Assembly (NCBI RefSeq): GCF_040049275.1
Contig: NZ_JBDZDT010000006.1
Span: forward strand, 62,001 to 126,000
Length of the DNA: 64,000 bases
Direction: 5' to 3'
From: Aquabacter sp040049275
GTDB taxonomy: Bacteria > Pseudomonadota > Alphaproteobacteria > Rhizobiales > Xanthobacteraceae
The notes beneath the pieces are model-generated. The model had not been told where the DNA came from. It ran no database searches and worked only from the letters and a program-made list of their open reading frames with translations. A program made the translations under genes and the position numbers. The first letter of the stretch is position 1, and every line of letters starts with the position of its first letter. Shown one piece after another: positions 43,701-52,475 of the stretch.

Positions 43701-43821
43701 TCCCCTCCCCCCTTGCGGGGGAGGGCTAGGGAGGGGGGTGTCTCTCCACTTTGCTCCGACGCGAGCAGCCCTGGCGGCGCCATACCCCCCTCCCCAACCC
43801 TCCCCCGCAAGGGGGGAGGGA
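43701..43821. repeat. ~120-bp G/C-run inverted repeat, copy B4
   Basis: Arms of CCCCTCCCCCCTTGCGGGGG type enclose a unique core. Unlike the other copies it lies inside what looks like a single operon, in the 173 bases between the fusion enzyme and the acyl-CoA dehydrogenase. Confidence 0.75.
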
Positions 43822-43862
43822 GATCGCTGCACAAACGGAAAAAGAACACGGGAGACACCACC

Positions 43863-45653
43863 ATGCAGGTCTATCAGCCCCCGCTGCGCGACATGCGGTT
43901 CGTGCTGCACGAGCTGCACGGCTCGGACGCCCTGAAAGAGATGAAGGGCCTGGAAGAGGTCACGCCCGACCTCATCGACGCCGTGCTGGAAGAAGCCGGC
44001 AAGCTGGTCACGGAAGTGCTCGCCCCCATCAACCAGTCCGGCGATCTTGAAGGCTGCACCTATGAGAACGGCGTGGTGCGCACGCCCAAGGGCTTCAAGG
44101 ACGCCTACCAGACCTATGTGGACGGCGGCTGGAACGGCATCGCCTGCGACCCGGAATGGGGCGGCCAGGGCCTGCCGGCGAGCGTGACCAAGCTCATCGA
44201 AGAGATGATGTGCTCGGCCAATCTCGGCTTCGGCCTTTATCCCGGCCTCACCCACGGTGCTTACGTGGCCCTCACCCACCACGCCTCGCAGGAGCTGAAG
44301 GAACGCTTCCTGCCGAAGATGGTGGAGGGCACCTGGTCCGGCACCATGTGCCTCACCGAGCCCCATTGCGGCACCGATCTCGGCCTCCTGCGCACCAAGG
44401 CCGAGCCCGATGGCGACGGCTCCTACGCCATCACCGGCAACAAGATCTTCATCTCCGCCGGCGAGCAGGACCTCACCGAGAACATCATCCACCTGGTGCT
44501 GGCGCGCCTTCCCGACGCGCCCAAGGGCATCAAGGGCATCAGTCTGTTCCTGGTGCCGAAATTCCTGCCCAAGGAGGATGGCACGCCGGGCATGCGCAAC
44601 GGCGTCATGTGCACCGGCATCGAGCACAAGATGGGCATCCACGGCTCCTCCACGTGCCAGATGTCGTTCGACGGTGCGAAGGGGTGGCTTGTCGGCGAGC
44701 CCCATAAGGGCATGCGCGCCATGTTCTCCATGATGAATTCCGAGCGCCTGTCCGTGGGCACCCAGGGTCTCGGCGTGGGCGAGGCCGCCTATCAGAGCGC
44801 CGTCGCCTACGCCAAGGAACGCCTCCAGGGCCGTGCGCTCACCGGCGCCAAGCATCCCGAGCTGCCCGCCGATCCCATCATCGTCCACCCGGACGTGCGG
44901 CGCACCCTCATGACCATGCGCGCCTACAATGAAGGCTGCCGGGCGCTGGCCGGCTGGGTGGCCCGCAATCTCGACCTCATGGAGCGGTCCGAGAATGAGG
45001 AGGAGCGCCAGAAGGCGGAGGACTTCACCGCCCTCATGACCCCCATCGTGAAGGCGCTGTTCACCGATCTCGGCTTCACGAACGCCTCGCTCGGCATGCA
45101 AGTCTATGGCGGCCACGGCTATATCCGCGACCACGGCATGGAGCAGTATGTGCGCGATGCGCGCATCGCCATGATCTATGAAGGCACCAACGGCGTGCAG
45201 GCCCTCGACCTCGTGGGCCGCAAGCTGCCGGCCCATACGGGGCGCTACCTCCGGGCCTTCTTCCATCCCGTGCTGGAATTCATCGACGCCCATCTCGACC
45301 ACGAGGAGATCGGGCCTTTGGTGGGGCCGCTCGGCAAGGCGTTCGGCGCACTCCAGCTCGCCACCGGCTTCATCGCCGAGAAGGGCCTGAGGGACCCCGA
45401 CGAGGCGGGCGCCGCCGCCACCGAGTATCTCCGCCTCTTCGGCCTCGTGGCGCTCGGCTATATGTGGGCGCGCATGGCCAAGGTGGCGGTGGAGAAGCGC
45501 GGCGAGGCCGGCGCGGACGCGGCCTTCTACGAGGCCAAGATCGTCACCGCCCGCTTCTACATGGACAAGCTGCTGCCCGAGGTCGCGGCGCTGTGGGGCT
45601 CCATCAAGGCCGGCAAGTCGGCGATGATGGCCCTCGACGAAGCGATGTTCTGA
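43863..45653 (+). CDS. acyl-CoA dehydrogenase
   Basis: A 596-residue flavoprotein of the long FadE/DmdC-like branch, with an N-terminal extension and a C-terminal helical domain beyond the standard 380-residue core. The FAD/substrate segments GTMCLTEPHCGTDLGLLRTKA and the MQVYGGHGYIRDHGMEQYVRDARIAMIYEGTNGVQALDL region with the catalytic glutamate are present. It catalyses the first oxidation of acyl-CoA; chain length is unknown, and DMSP-related substrates are possible for this branch. The ATG at 43863 follows GGGAGACACCACC. Confidence 0.93.
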   Translation: MQVYQPPLRDMRFVLHELHGSDALKEMKGLEEVTPDLIDAVLEEAGKLVTEVLAPINQSGDLEGCTYENGVVRTPKGFKDAYQTYVDGGWNGIACDPEWGGQGLPASVTKLIEEMMCSANLGFGLYPGLTHGAYVALTHHASQELKERFLPKMVEGTWSGTMCLTEPHCGTDLGLLRTKAEPDGDGSYAITGNKIFISAGEQDLTENIIHLVLARLPDAPKGIKGISLFLVPKFLPKEDGTPGMRNGVMCTGIEHKMGIHGSSTCQMSFDGAKGWLVGEPHKGMRAMFSMMNSERLSVGTQGLGVGEAAYQSAVAYAKERLQGRALTGAKHPELPADPIIVHPDVRRTLMTMRAYNEGCRALAGWVARNLDLMERSENEEERQKAEDFTALMTPIVKALFTDLGFTNASLGMQVYGGHGYIRDHGMEQYVRDARIAMIYEGTNGVQALDLVGRKLPAHTGRYLRAFFHPVLEFIDAHLDHEEIGPLVGPLGKAFGALQLATGFIAEKGLRDPDEAGAAATEYLRLFGLVALGYMWARMAKVAVEKRGEAGADAAFYEAKIVTARFYMDKLLPEVAALWGSIKAGKSAMMALDEAMF

Positions 45654-45682
45654 TCCCTCCCCATCCCCTGAAAGGAGCCCGC

Positions 45683-45991
45683 GTGGCCGATCTTTCCTCC
45701 CTCATCGACGCCATGACCGAGCGCGCGGACGCGCTCTCGGCCCTCGGCCATCGCGTGCGCTTCGACCTCACGGACACGAGCGAGTCGATCCTGCTCGACG
45801 CCACCGGCCCGAAGGCCGACATCTCCGCCAGCGACGGCGAGGCCGAGGCGGTGCTGAAGCTGTCCACGGACACGCTGGACAAGCTCATCACCGGACGCAT
45901 CGGCCCCATGCTCGCCTTCTCCACCGGGCGTCTGCGCGTCGAAGGGTCTCAAGGTGTCGCCCTGAAGCTGGCGGGCCTTCTCGACGAGTGA
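45683..45991 (+). CDS. small SCP2 sterol-carrier-domain protein
   Basis: A 102-residue protein that starts with GTG at 45683, seven bases after AAAGGAG. It consists of a single SCP2-like domain: LSALGHRVRFDLTDTSESILLDATG, then DISASDGEAEAVLKLSTDTLDKLITGRIGPMLAFSTGRLRVEG, the usual order of strands and helices. SCP2 domains bind lipids or acyl-CoA. It follows the acyl-CoA dehydrogenase by 29 bases and should be cotranscribed, as a candidate acyl-CoA or lipid carrier for this pathway. Confidence 0.85.
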   Translation: MADLSSLIDAMTERADALSALGHRVRFDLTDTSESILLDATGPKADISASDGEAEAVLKLSTDTLDKLITGRIGPMLAFSTGRLRVEGSQGVALKLAGLLDE

Positions 45992-46316
45992 CCATGCTGC
46001 GCGCACACGGCCTCTCACATCTTCCGCCGCGCGAGAAAGTATGCGCGCGGCGGCGTTCCGGTTTTGCGTTACAAATTGGCCCGATGCTCACTTTACTTCA
46101 GCGGGCGAATATTTCGTATTCCAGTTAAGCTTGACGACTAAGATCAGGAAGTCTTCCTTTCCCGGCACCTCCATCGCTTTCTATAAGGCTACCTATATTT
46201 CCTAAATTTAATGAGTTCTAATTGGTTTGAATTGCCGTTCCGGGGTGGAAATAGGCAAAGTCGGTGATATGTTCAGGCCGCGGTAAGGAACGAGACCCCC
46301 GCATGGAGAGAGAGCC
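45992..46316. other. gap between the SCP2 gene and the exported Trp/Gly-rich protein
   Basis: A 325-base region. The first part holds a strong hairpin (46024-46053); the rest is unusually AT-rich for this genome (about 46120-46260) and probably contains the promoter of the gene at 46317. Confidence 0.5.
46024..46066 (+). terminator. probable terminator of the fatty-acid operon
   Basis: CCGCCGCGCG and CGCGCGGCGG form a ten-pair perfect stem with a ten-base loop, followed by GTTCCGGTTTTG. The T run is short and delayed. Confidence 0.5.
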
Positions 46317-46865
46317 ATGAAATCAGTGATTTACGGCGCGCTCATCGCCTTGGTCGGCGCTGTCGGCGTCGCCAATGCCCAGGCGCCGGCGAAGCCGGCG
46401 AACGCCGAGGAAATGAAGCCGGCGAACTGGCTGTTCGTTCAGGTGGCCGATTCTGTGACCGTGGACGACAAGACCATCACGCTGAAGGGCATTGCTCCTC
46501 AGACCCTGATGTTCTCGGACCGCCCCGAGCGCATGACCGGCGATGCCCCGACCCCGGGCTTCGTGAAGTTCTGGACCGAGGGCAAGGGCGACTTCGAGCG
46601 CGATCCGCCGAACGCCACCCTCGCGGTGACGGTTGACGGCAAGCCCGTGACGGCGGTGGTCGAGCTGACCAACCCGGTCCTGACCGGCGACACGCTCGTC
46701 TACAACTACAAGGTGCTCAGCAACGACAAGCCGCAGAGCGGCACCAATGCCAGCCTGTTCATCGACTGGTGGTACGGCCCGGGCTGGGGCCCGCGTTGGG
46801 GCTGGGGCGGCGGCTATTGCTGGCGCGGTCCCTATGGCGGCCTGCACTGCCGTCCGGGCTGGTGA
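46317..46865 (+). CDS. exported protein with Trp/Gly-rich C-terminus, unknown function
   Basis: A 182-residue protein I do not recognise. A signal peptide (residues 1-22, ending ANAQA) is followed by a beta-rich domain (residues 34-140: VADSVTVDDKTITLKGIAPQTLMFSDRPERMTG, then VELTNPVLTGDTLVYNYKVL) and a tail of Trp, Gly, Pro and Tyr (WWYGPGWGPRWGWGGGYCW), with two cysteines about 12 residues apart. AGAGAGAG precedes the ATG. It has its own terminator and appears monocistronic. Periplasmic or surface location is likely. Confidence 0.82.
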   Translation: MKSVIYGALIALVGAVGVANAQAPAKPANAEEMKPANWLFVQVADSVTVDDKTITLKGIAPQTLMFSDRPERMTGDAPTPGFVKFWTEGKGDFERDPPNATLAVTVDGKPVTAVVELTNPVLTGDTLVYNYKVLSNDKPQSGTNASLFIDWWYGPGWGPRWGWGGGYCWRGPYGGLHCRPGW

Positions 46866-46896
46866 TCGTCCAACCATCATCTTGTGACGCTAAAAG

Positions 46897-46930
46897 CCCC
46901 GTCCGGTTCTGCCGGGCGGGGTTTTTCTTT
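46897..46930 (+). terminator. intrinsic terminator of the exported Trp/Gly-rich protein gene
   Basis: CCCCGTCCGG-TTCTGCCCGG type stem: CCCCGTCCGG (46897-46906) pairs with CCGGGCGGGG (46912-46921) and is followed by TTTTTCTTT. Confidence 0.9.
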
Positions 46931-46971
46931 GGAGAATGCCTGTCCCCCCTCACCCCTAAAGAGCAAATGTC

Positions 46972-47059
46972 ATGGCCGGGCTTGTCCCGGCCATCCACGG
47001 GGTTCCGCCGGGTGCGGACTTAAAGGAGAGACGTGGATGCCCGGGACAAACCCGGGCAT
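46972..47059. repeat. short palindromic repeat pair, copy C3
   Basis: ATGGCCGGG...CCCGGCCAT at 46972-46994 and ATGCCCGGG...CCCGGGCAT at 47037-47059 are two hairpins of the C family about 40 bases apart. Confidence 0.75.
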
Positions 47060-47106
47060 GACGGCACTTAAAGAAGCGCTGACGTCCTCACTGGAAAACC
47101 AGTGAC

Positions 47107-49251
47107 CTACCCCGCCAGCTTCATCAGCCTTTCCAAGGCCTCGGCATCCCCCAGCGCGGCGGCCTTCTCCTTCAGGGTGAGCCCCTTCAGCGCGCTCTGA
47201 AGATCCGCCGCGTCCTCGATCTTGGCGCGGGCCACCAGCCGCTCGGGGCTGTGATCCCCATGTGGCCGGTTCCCATCGAGCGGCAGGAAGGCGCGATGGG
47301 CGGCCAAAAGGCCCGGCTCGCAAGCGAGGCGCGCGACGGCGTCGGAAGGCGCGGGCGCCGCCCCGGCCAGTTCCCGGACCAGCTCACCCGCACGCACCAT
47401 CACCTCGGGCGGGTGCCGCTCCTCGGGAATGACCAGCAGGCCGACCTTGCGGAAGGCGGCGCCCCAACTCCGCGTCGCCGTCAGCGCGGCCAGAGGCACG
47501 GAGAGGACAAGCCCGAGGATGACCGGGCTCATCCACCAGAAGAGCGGCGCCGCGATGAGATAGGCCACGACGCCGAGGAAGACCCCCAGCAGCGTCTGAC
47601 CGCCATAGCGGCTGACAAGATCCATGAACGGAACCGAGCCATCGTCGCGGCGTTGCGGCTGCCAGCCGGCATCGCGCCCTGCAAGAATGCCCACCACGCC
47701 GCCCGACTGGACCAGCATCATCACCGGCGCGAGCAGGCCGGAGATCAGCGTCTCCACCAGCATGCTGAAGAAGGCCGCCACCGCGCCAAAACCCCGCCGG
47801 CGCCGCCCGTCGAACAGCATGAGCACATAGGAGATCAATTTCGGCGCCAGCAGCACGCCCATGGTGGCGGCGAACACCCAGGCGGCGCGCACCGGGTCCT
47901 GCGCCGGCCAGCTCGGGAACAGCGCGAAGCCCTCCGGGAAATAGTCCGGCGGCACATAGCGCCCCTGCACGGAGATGAGCAGGCCCACGAACAGCATGGC
48001 CAACCAAAGCGGCGCGGTGATGTAGCAGCCGATGCCTGTGAGCAGGTGCAGGCGGCTCACGAAAGTGAGCCCCTTGGCCGGCAGCACCGCCGCATGCTGG
48101 AGGTTGCCCTGGCACCAGCGCCGGTCGCGCACCGCAAGGTCGGTGAGCGAGGGCGGGCCTTCCTCGTAGCTGCCCTCCAGCCAGGGAACCATGTGGACCG
48201 CCCAGCCGCCGCGCCGGATGAGAGCGGCCTCGATGAAATCGTGGCTCAGGATGTGCCCGCCGAAGGGCGAGCGGCCCTTCAGATGCGGCAGGCCCGCCTG
48301 CTCCGTGAAGGCGCGGGTGCGGATGATGGCGTTGTGGCCCCAATAATTGCCTTCCGAACCGTGCCACCAGGCGAGCCCATGGGCCAGAAGCGGGCCATAG
48401 AGCCGTCCTGCGAACTGCTGGACGCGGGCAAACAAAGTGCGCCCGCCGATGATGGCCGGCAGGGTCTGGATCAGCCCCACGCCGGGGTGGCGCTCCATGG
48501 CGGCGGCGAGGCGCACGATGCTGTCGCCGGTCATGAGGCTGTCCGCGTCCAGCACAAGCATGCTGTCATAGGCGCCGCCGAAGCGCGTCACCCATTCGCC
48601 GATATTGCCCGCCTTGCGGTCGATATTCTTCGCCCGCCGCCGGTAGAAGATGCGGCCCTCACCGCCGACCCGCTCGCGCAAGGCGAGGTAGCCCGCCTCC
48701 TCCCGCACCCAGATGTCGGCATCCGTGGTGTCGGAGAGGATGAAGACGTCGAAATCGCCAATGCGCCCGGTGGTCTCAAGGGATTCGATGATGGCCTGGA
48801 GGCCCGCCAGAACCCGCTCCGGCGGCTCGTTATAGGTGGGCATGAGGAGTGCGGTGCGGCTCGACAAGGTGGGGAGCGGGTCGGCCGGGTCGATGCCCAA
48901 AGGTCCGCCCCCATGGCGCAGCAAGGAGAAGGCGCCGCCCACCGCGCTGGTGAAGGAAAACGCGATCCAGGCCGAGAGCATGACGAACAGGACCAGCACC
49001 ACGCCTTCCGGCCAGGACAGCCCGCCCACCGAAAGCACGAGATACATCTCCCGCGCCGCCGCCACGGCCATCAGCCCCGCCCCGCCGACGACGAACAGGC
49101 GCCGGCCAAGGACGCCGCGCGGCGAGGTGGCGGGCCGGCCTCTCCCTTCGGGCGCCGAACTCAGCGACTGAACCGGCATGGCGAGCGGGGCTTCCGCCGG
49201 CAGCGCGGGGGCGATGGCGGCGCGGGACTGGGTGCGGGCTACGGCTTCCAT
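47107..49251 (-). CDS. opgH: glucans biosynthesis glucosyltransferase OpgH/MdoH
   Basis: A 714-residue inner-membrane glucosyltransferase that builds the beta-1,2 backbone of osmoregulated periplasmic glucans. The GT2 catalytic part shows MPTYNEPPERVLAGL, LDADSLMTGDS (the DxD region) and RDRRWCQGNLQH (QxxRW-like), with two helices before and several after the domain. The ATG at 49251 lies inside the end of opgD, overlapping it by 13 bases, so the two are translationally coupled. Confidence 0.94.
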   Translation of the reverse strand: MEAVARTQSRAAIAPALPAEAPLAMPVQSLSSAPEGRGRPATSPRGVLGRRLFVVGGAGLMAVAAAREMYLVLSVGGLSWPEGVVLVLFVMLSAWIAFSFTSAVGGAFSLLRHGGGPLGIDPADPLPTLSSRTALLMPTYNEPPERVLAGLQAIIESLETTGRIGDFDVFILSDTTDADIWVREEAGYLALRERVGGEGRIFYRRRAKNIDRKAGNIGEWVTRFGGAYDSMLVLDADSLMTGDSIVRLAAAMERHPGVGLIQTLPAIIGGRTLFARVQQFAGRLYGPLLAHGLAWWHGSEGNYWGHNAIIRTRAFTEQAGLPHLKGRSPFGGHILSHDFIEAALIRRGGWAVHMVPWLEGSYEEGPPSLTDLAVRDRRWCQGNLQHAAVLPAKGLTFVSRLHLLTGIGCYITAPLWLAMLFVGLLISVQGRYVPPDYFPEGFALFPSWPAQDPVRAAWVFAATMGVLLAPKLISYVLMLFDGRRRRGFGAVAAFFSMLVETLISGLLAPVMMLVQSGGVVGILAGRDAGWQPQRRDDGSVPFMDLVSRYGGQTLLGVFLGVVAYLIAAPLFWWMSPVILGLVLSVPLAALTATRSWGAAFRKVGLLVIPEERHPPEVMVRAGELVRELAGAAPAPSDAVARLACEPGLLAAHRAFLPLDGNRPHGDHSPERLVARAKIEDAADLQSALKGLTLKEKAAALGDAEALERLMKLAG

Positions 49252-50789
49252 CGATAGACCCAAACCTCCGAGACCACCTGATCGTCGCGCATCACCTGCG
49301 CGCGCATCTCGGCCGGCGCCTCGCCCTGCGGCGGGTCGAGCACGAAGGAGAGGCGCGCGCCCTGGATTTCGGGATTGGGCTGGAGCACCACGTCGCGCAC
49401 TGCGCCGGCGCTGGTGGAGACCTCGGCCCTGAGCTTTGCGGCATCGCCGTTCTTCAGCGCATCGCCCACCACATCCACCACGAACAGGCGGCTCTGGCCG
49501 GCACTGCCGGAACGGGTGGTGCCGAAGCGGGCGAGCTTCTGGCCGTCCGGCTGGTCCCAGGCCCAGTGGAGGCGGTAGGTGTAGGAATATTCCCCGCCTT
49601 TCCGCAGCGGGTCCTTCGGGCGCCAGAAGGCGACGATATTGTCGTGGATCTCCTCACGGGTGGGGATCTCGATGAGGTGCACCGCCCCCTGCCCCCAATC
49701 GCCGATGGGCTCCACCCAGATGCTCGGGCGCTTCTCGTAGCGCGCCTCCAGATCCTGGTAGTCGAAGAAGGAGCGCTGGCGCTGCATCAGGCCGAAGCCG
49801 CGGGTGTTGGTATCCACGAACACCGAGAATTCCAGGTGCCGCGGGTTCTGCAGCGGCCGCCACAGCCGCTCGCCGCGCCCGTTGACGATGGAGAGCGCGT
49901 CCGCGTCGCACACCATGGGGCGGAAATCGTCCACGCCGTCACGGTCGTTGGGGCCGAAGAAGAACATGGAGGTGAGCGTGCCGATGCCGGCCTGCTCCAT
50001 GTCGACGCGGGGATAGAGCGACATCTCCACCGCCATGTCGGTGCTCTCGCCGGGGCGGACGGTGAAGCGGAACGCGGCCGCTGCGCTCTGGCTGTCCAGC
50101 AGCGCGTGCAGCACGATGGAATCGACGCCGGGGCCCGGCTTCTCGATCCAGTAAGCGACGAAGAGCGGAAATTCCTCGCCCGCCGGGTCGCCGGTCTTGA
50201 CGGACAAGCCCCGCGCCGAGGAGCCGTAGACCTGCCCCTTCGCCACCGCCCGGAAGTAGCTCGCGCCCTGGAAGGCGGCGACCTCGTCGTAATAGTCCGG
50301 CCTGTTCATGGGGGCGTGGAGGCGGAAGCCGGAGAAGCCGAGGCCGGTATCTTTCGGGTCCGGCGCGGCGACCCCATGCTCGAAGCGGAACATGTCGGGG
50401 GAATAGGCGAGCAGGCGCGCCTGCCCGTCCGAGACGAGGGAGACGTCCACCTTGTCGCGGAACAGGAAGCCGCGATGGAGAAGCTGCAATTCGAACGGCA
50501 GCTTCTCGCCGCGCCAGACGGCTTTTTCCGAGTTGAAGCGGATGTTGCGGTAATCGTCGTAGCTCAGCTTGTCGAGCTGGGAGGGAAGCTTCTGGTCGGG
50601 CGCCTTGTAGGGTTTCTGCGCCCGCTCCCGCGCCATCTGCCGCACGGTGAAGGAATCAAACGCCGTCGCCGGCGCCACAGGCGGGGCGGACTTCTCCTGT
50701 GCCTGTGCCGCCTCCACGAACTGGCTCAGGAAGGGAAAGCCAAGCGCGGGCAGGAAAGCGGCAGCCTGGACGAACTCACGACGGCGCAT
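49239..50789 (-). CDS. opgD: glucan biosynthesis protein OpgD/OpgG, Tat-exported
   Basis: A 516-residue periplasmic protein needed for periplasmic-glucan synthesis. It starts MRRREFVQAAAFLPALGFPFL, a twin-arginine signal, which fits OpgD rather than Sec-exported OpgG. The mature part matches the family: FDSFTVRQMARERAQKPY, YRNIRFNSEKAVWR, FSGFRLHAPMN, SARGLSVKTGDPAGEEFP and WVEPIGDWGQGAVHLIEIPT. The ATG at 50789 is chosen because the signal begins there; the longer upstream frame has no family match. Confidence 0.92.
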   Translation of the reverse strand: MRRREFVQAAAFLPALGFPFLSQFVEAAQAQEKSAPPVAPATAFDSFTVRQMARERAQKPYKAPDQKLPSQLDKLSYDDYRNIRFNSEKAVWRGEKLPFELQLLHRGFLFRDKVDVSLVSDGQARLLAYSPDMFRFEHGVAAPDPKDTGLGFSGFRLHAPMNRPDYYDEVAAFQGASYFRAVAKGQVYGSSARGLSVKTGDPAGEEFPLFVAYWIEKPGPGVDSIVLHALLDSQSAAAAFRFTVRPGESTDMAVEMSLYPRVDMEQAGIGTLTSMFFFGPNDRDGVDDFRPMVCDADALSIVNGRGERLWRPLQNPRHLEFSVFVDTNTRGFGLMQRQRSFFDYQDLEARYEKRPSIWVEPIGDWGQGAVHLIEIPTREEIHDNIVAFWRPKDPLRKGGEYSYTYRLHWAWDQPDGQKLARFGTTRSGSAGQSRLFVVDVVGDALKNGDAAKLRAEVSTSAGAVRDVVLQPNPEIQGARLSFVLDPPQGEAPAEMRAQVMRDDQVVSEVWVYRWKP

Positions 50790-50929
50790 GCATCTCTCTC
50801 GCACTGGAGGAATGGGCGCGCCGCCCATTGGATACATCAACCGACGGGCCTGACGCAGCGCCACAGCTTAACGGTGGGGTGGCGGATCGGTTCCCCGCGG
50901 AGAGATGCTCCGAACGCCGCAGGCCCTGG

Positions 50930-50985
50930 TCTCACCCGGGCATCTCTCGCTGTGCGGGAAAATCCCCGGATCACATCCGGCGAGG
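50930..50985. repeat. degenerate C-family fragment between opgD and thiL
   Basis: CACCCGGGCATCTC followed by ATCCCCGGATCACATCCGGCG is a decayed version of the hairpin pair seen at 9668. Confidence 0.45.
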
Positions 50986-50998
50986 CCGCCGCGGCGGC

Positions 50999-51994
50999 TC
51001 AAAAATGGCTGTAGCTGCCGGAGCCGAAATCGAGGGTGCCGCCCGAGGCATCCAGCACATCCAGGCCGGTCCCCGGACGCGTCTCGCCGATCACCCTCGC
51101 GGGAATGCCGGCCACCGCAGCGTCCGTCAGGAAGGACGGCACCTTTTCCAGAGGCACGGTGCAGGCGATCTCATAATCGTCGCCGCCGGTGAGCGCGACG
51201 GCCAGCAAGCCGGGCTCCGCCACGGCCGCCGCGGCGGCCGCATGGGACAGGGGCACATCATCCGCCTTGATCCAGCCGCCGCAGCCGGAAGCATCCAGCA
51301 TCTTTGCGATGTCGCCCACGAGCCCGTCCGAGACATCCATGGCGGCGCTGGCATAAGCGCGCAGCACCGGGGCGAGGGCGAGGCGCGGCTGGGGATTGAG
51401 ATAGCGATCCGCCAGATGCTCGCGCTGCAACGCCACAAGATCCGCAAACCCCTCCCGCGTCGGTTCCAGCCGCAGCTTCAGGCCGAGCGCGGCATCCCCG
51501 ATGGTGCCGGAGACCACGATGGCCTCTCCCGGCCGGGCTCTCGTGCGCGGCACGAACTCGCCCTTGGGCACGGTGCCGAAGGCGGTGATGGAGAGGGTGA
51601 GCGGCCCCGGCGTCCTCACCGTGTCGCCGCCGAGGATGGGACAGCCATGGAGGCTCGCATCGGCGCCGAGACCGATGGCGAAGGCTTCCATCCAGCTCTC
51701 CGGCATGTCCCTGGGCAGAGCGATGGCCAGCAGCGCGCCGAGCGGCGCCGCGCCCTTGGCGGCAAGGTCGGAGAGGTTCACCCGCAACGCCTTGCGGGCG
51801 ATGGCGTCGGGCGGATCGTCGGGAAAGAAATGGACCCCCGCCACCAGCGCATCCTTGGTGAGGACGAGGTCCATGCCCTCGGGCGGGGACAGGAGCGCCG
51901 CATCGTCCATGAGGCGGAGCGCGGCGGGGTCGGTGGCGAGCGGCCGGAAGAAACGGGCGATGAAGCGGTCCTCGCCGGAACCCCCATCCCCCAT
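50999..51994 (-). CDS. thiL: thiamine-monophosphate kinase
   Basis: A 331-residue kinase for the last step of thiamine diphosphate synthesis. GEDRFIARFF opens the protein; DDAALLSPPEG, TKDALVAGVHF (residues 46-56), the ATP-binding NLSDLAAKGAAPLG and GGDTVRTPG, and the C-terminal MDVSDGLVGD are in the family order. The ATG lies one base after the nusB stop, so it ends the glyA-to-thiL operon. Confidence 0.95.
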   Translation of the reverse strand: MGDGGSGEDRFIARFFRPLATDPAALRLMDDAALLSPPEGMDLVLTKDALVAGVHFFPDDPPDAIARKALRVNLSDLAAKGAAPLGALLAIALPRDMPESWMEAFAIGLGADASLHGCPILGGDTVRTPGPLTLSITAFGTVPKGEFVPRTRARPGEAIVVSGTIGDAALGLKLRLEPTREGFADLVALQREHLADRYLNPQPRLALAPVLRAYASAAMDVSDGLVGDIAKMLDASGCGGWIKADDVPLSHAAAAAAVAEPGLLAVALTGGDDYEIACTVPLEKVPSFLTDAAVAGIPARVIGETRPGTGLDVLDASGGTLDFGSGSYSHF

Positions 51995-51995
51995 A

Positions 51996-52475
51996 TCAGG
52001 CCGCCCCCGGCCTTGAGAACTCGGGCGCGCGCAGGTCGCGGGCCAGCGCATCCAGCACGGCATTGACCATGCCGGTCTCGTCATTGTCGAGGAAGGCGGC
52101 GGCCACGTTCACATATTCCGTGATCACCACCCGCGCCGGCACGTCGGGGCGGGCGAGCAATTCATAGGCGCCGGCCCGGAGCGAAGCGCGCAGCACCGCT
52201 TCCACCCGGCGCAGCGGCCAGCCCTGAGACAGCGCATTGTCCACCATGGGGTCGATCTGCCGCTGCTCACGCAGCACGCCTTCCACCACGTCGCGGAACA
52301 GACGCCGGTCGGCCTCGGGATACTGCGTGCCCTCCACCTCCTGGCCGAGCCAGTGGCTCTCGAACTGGGAGAGGATCTCGTTGAGCGGCGTTCCGGCCAC
52401 GTCCATCTGGTAGAGCGCCTGGACGGCGCCGAGGCGCGCCGCGCTCTTCTTCATGGGTTTGGGGACATCGATCAT
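51996..52475 (-). CDS. nusB: transcription antitermination factor NusB
   Basis: A 159-residue all-helical protein that binds boxA RNA with NusE for rRNA antitermination. AARLGAVQALYQMDVAG (residues 12-28) is the typical first helix, and EYVNVAAAFLDNDETGMVNAVLDALARDLR the typical C-terminal pair. Its ATG overlaps the ribH stop by four bases. Confidence 0.96.
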   Translation of the reverse strand: MIDVPKPMKKSAARLGAVQALYQMDVAGTPLNEILSQFESHWLGQEVEGTQYPEADRRLFRDVVEGVLREQRQIDPMVDNALSQGWPLRRVEAVLRASLRAGAYELLARPDVPARVVITEYVNVAAAFLDNDETGMVNAVLDALARDLRAPEFSRPGAA

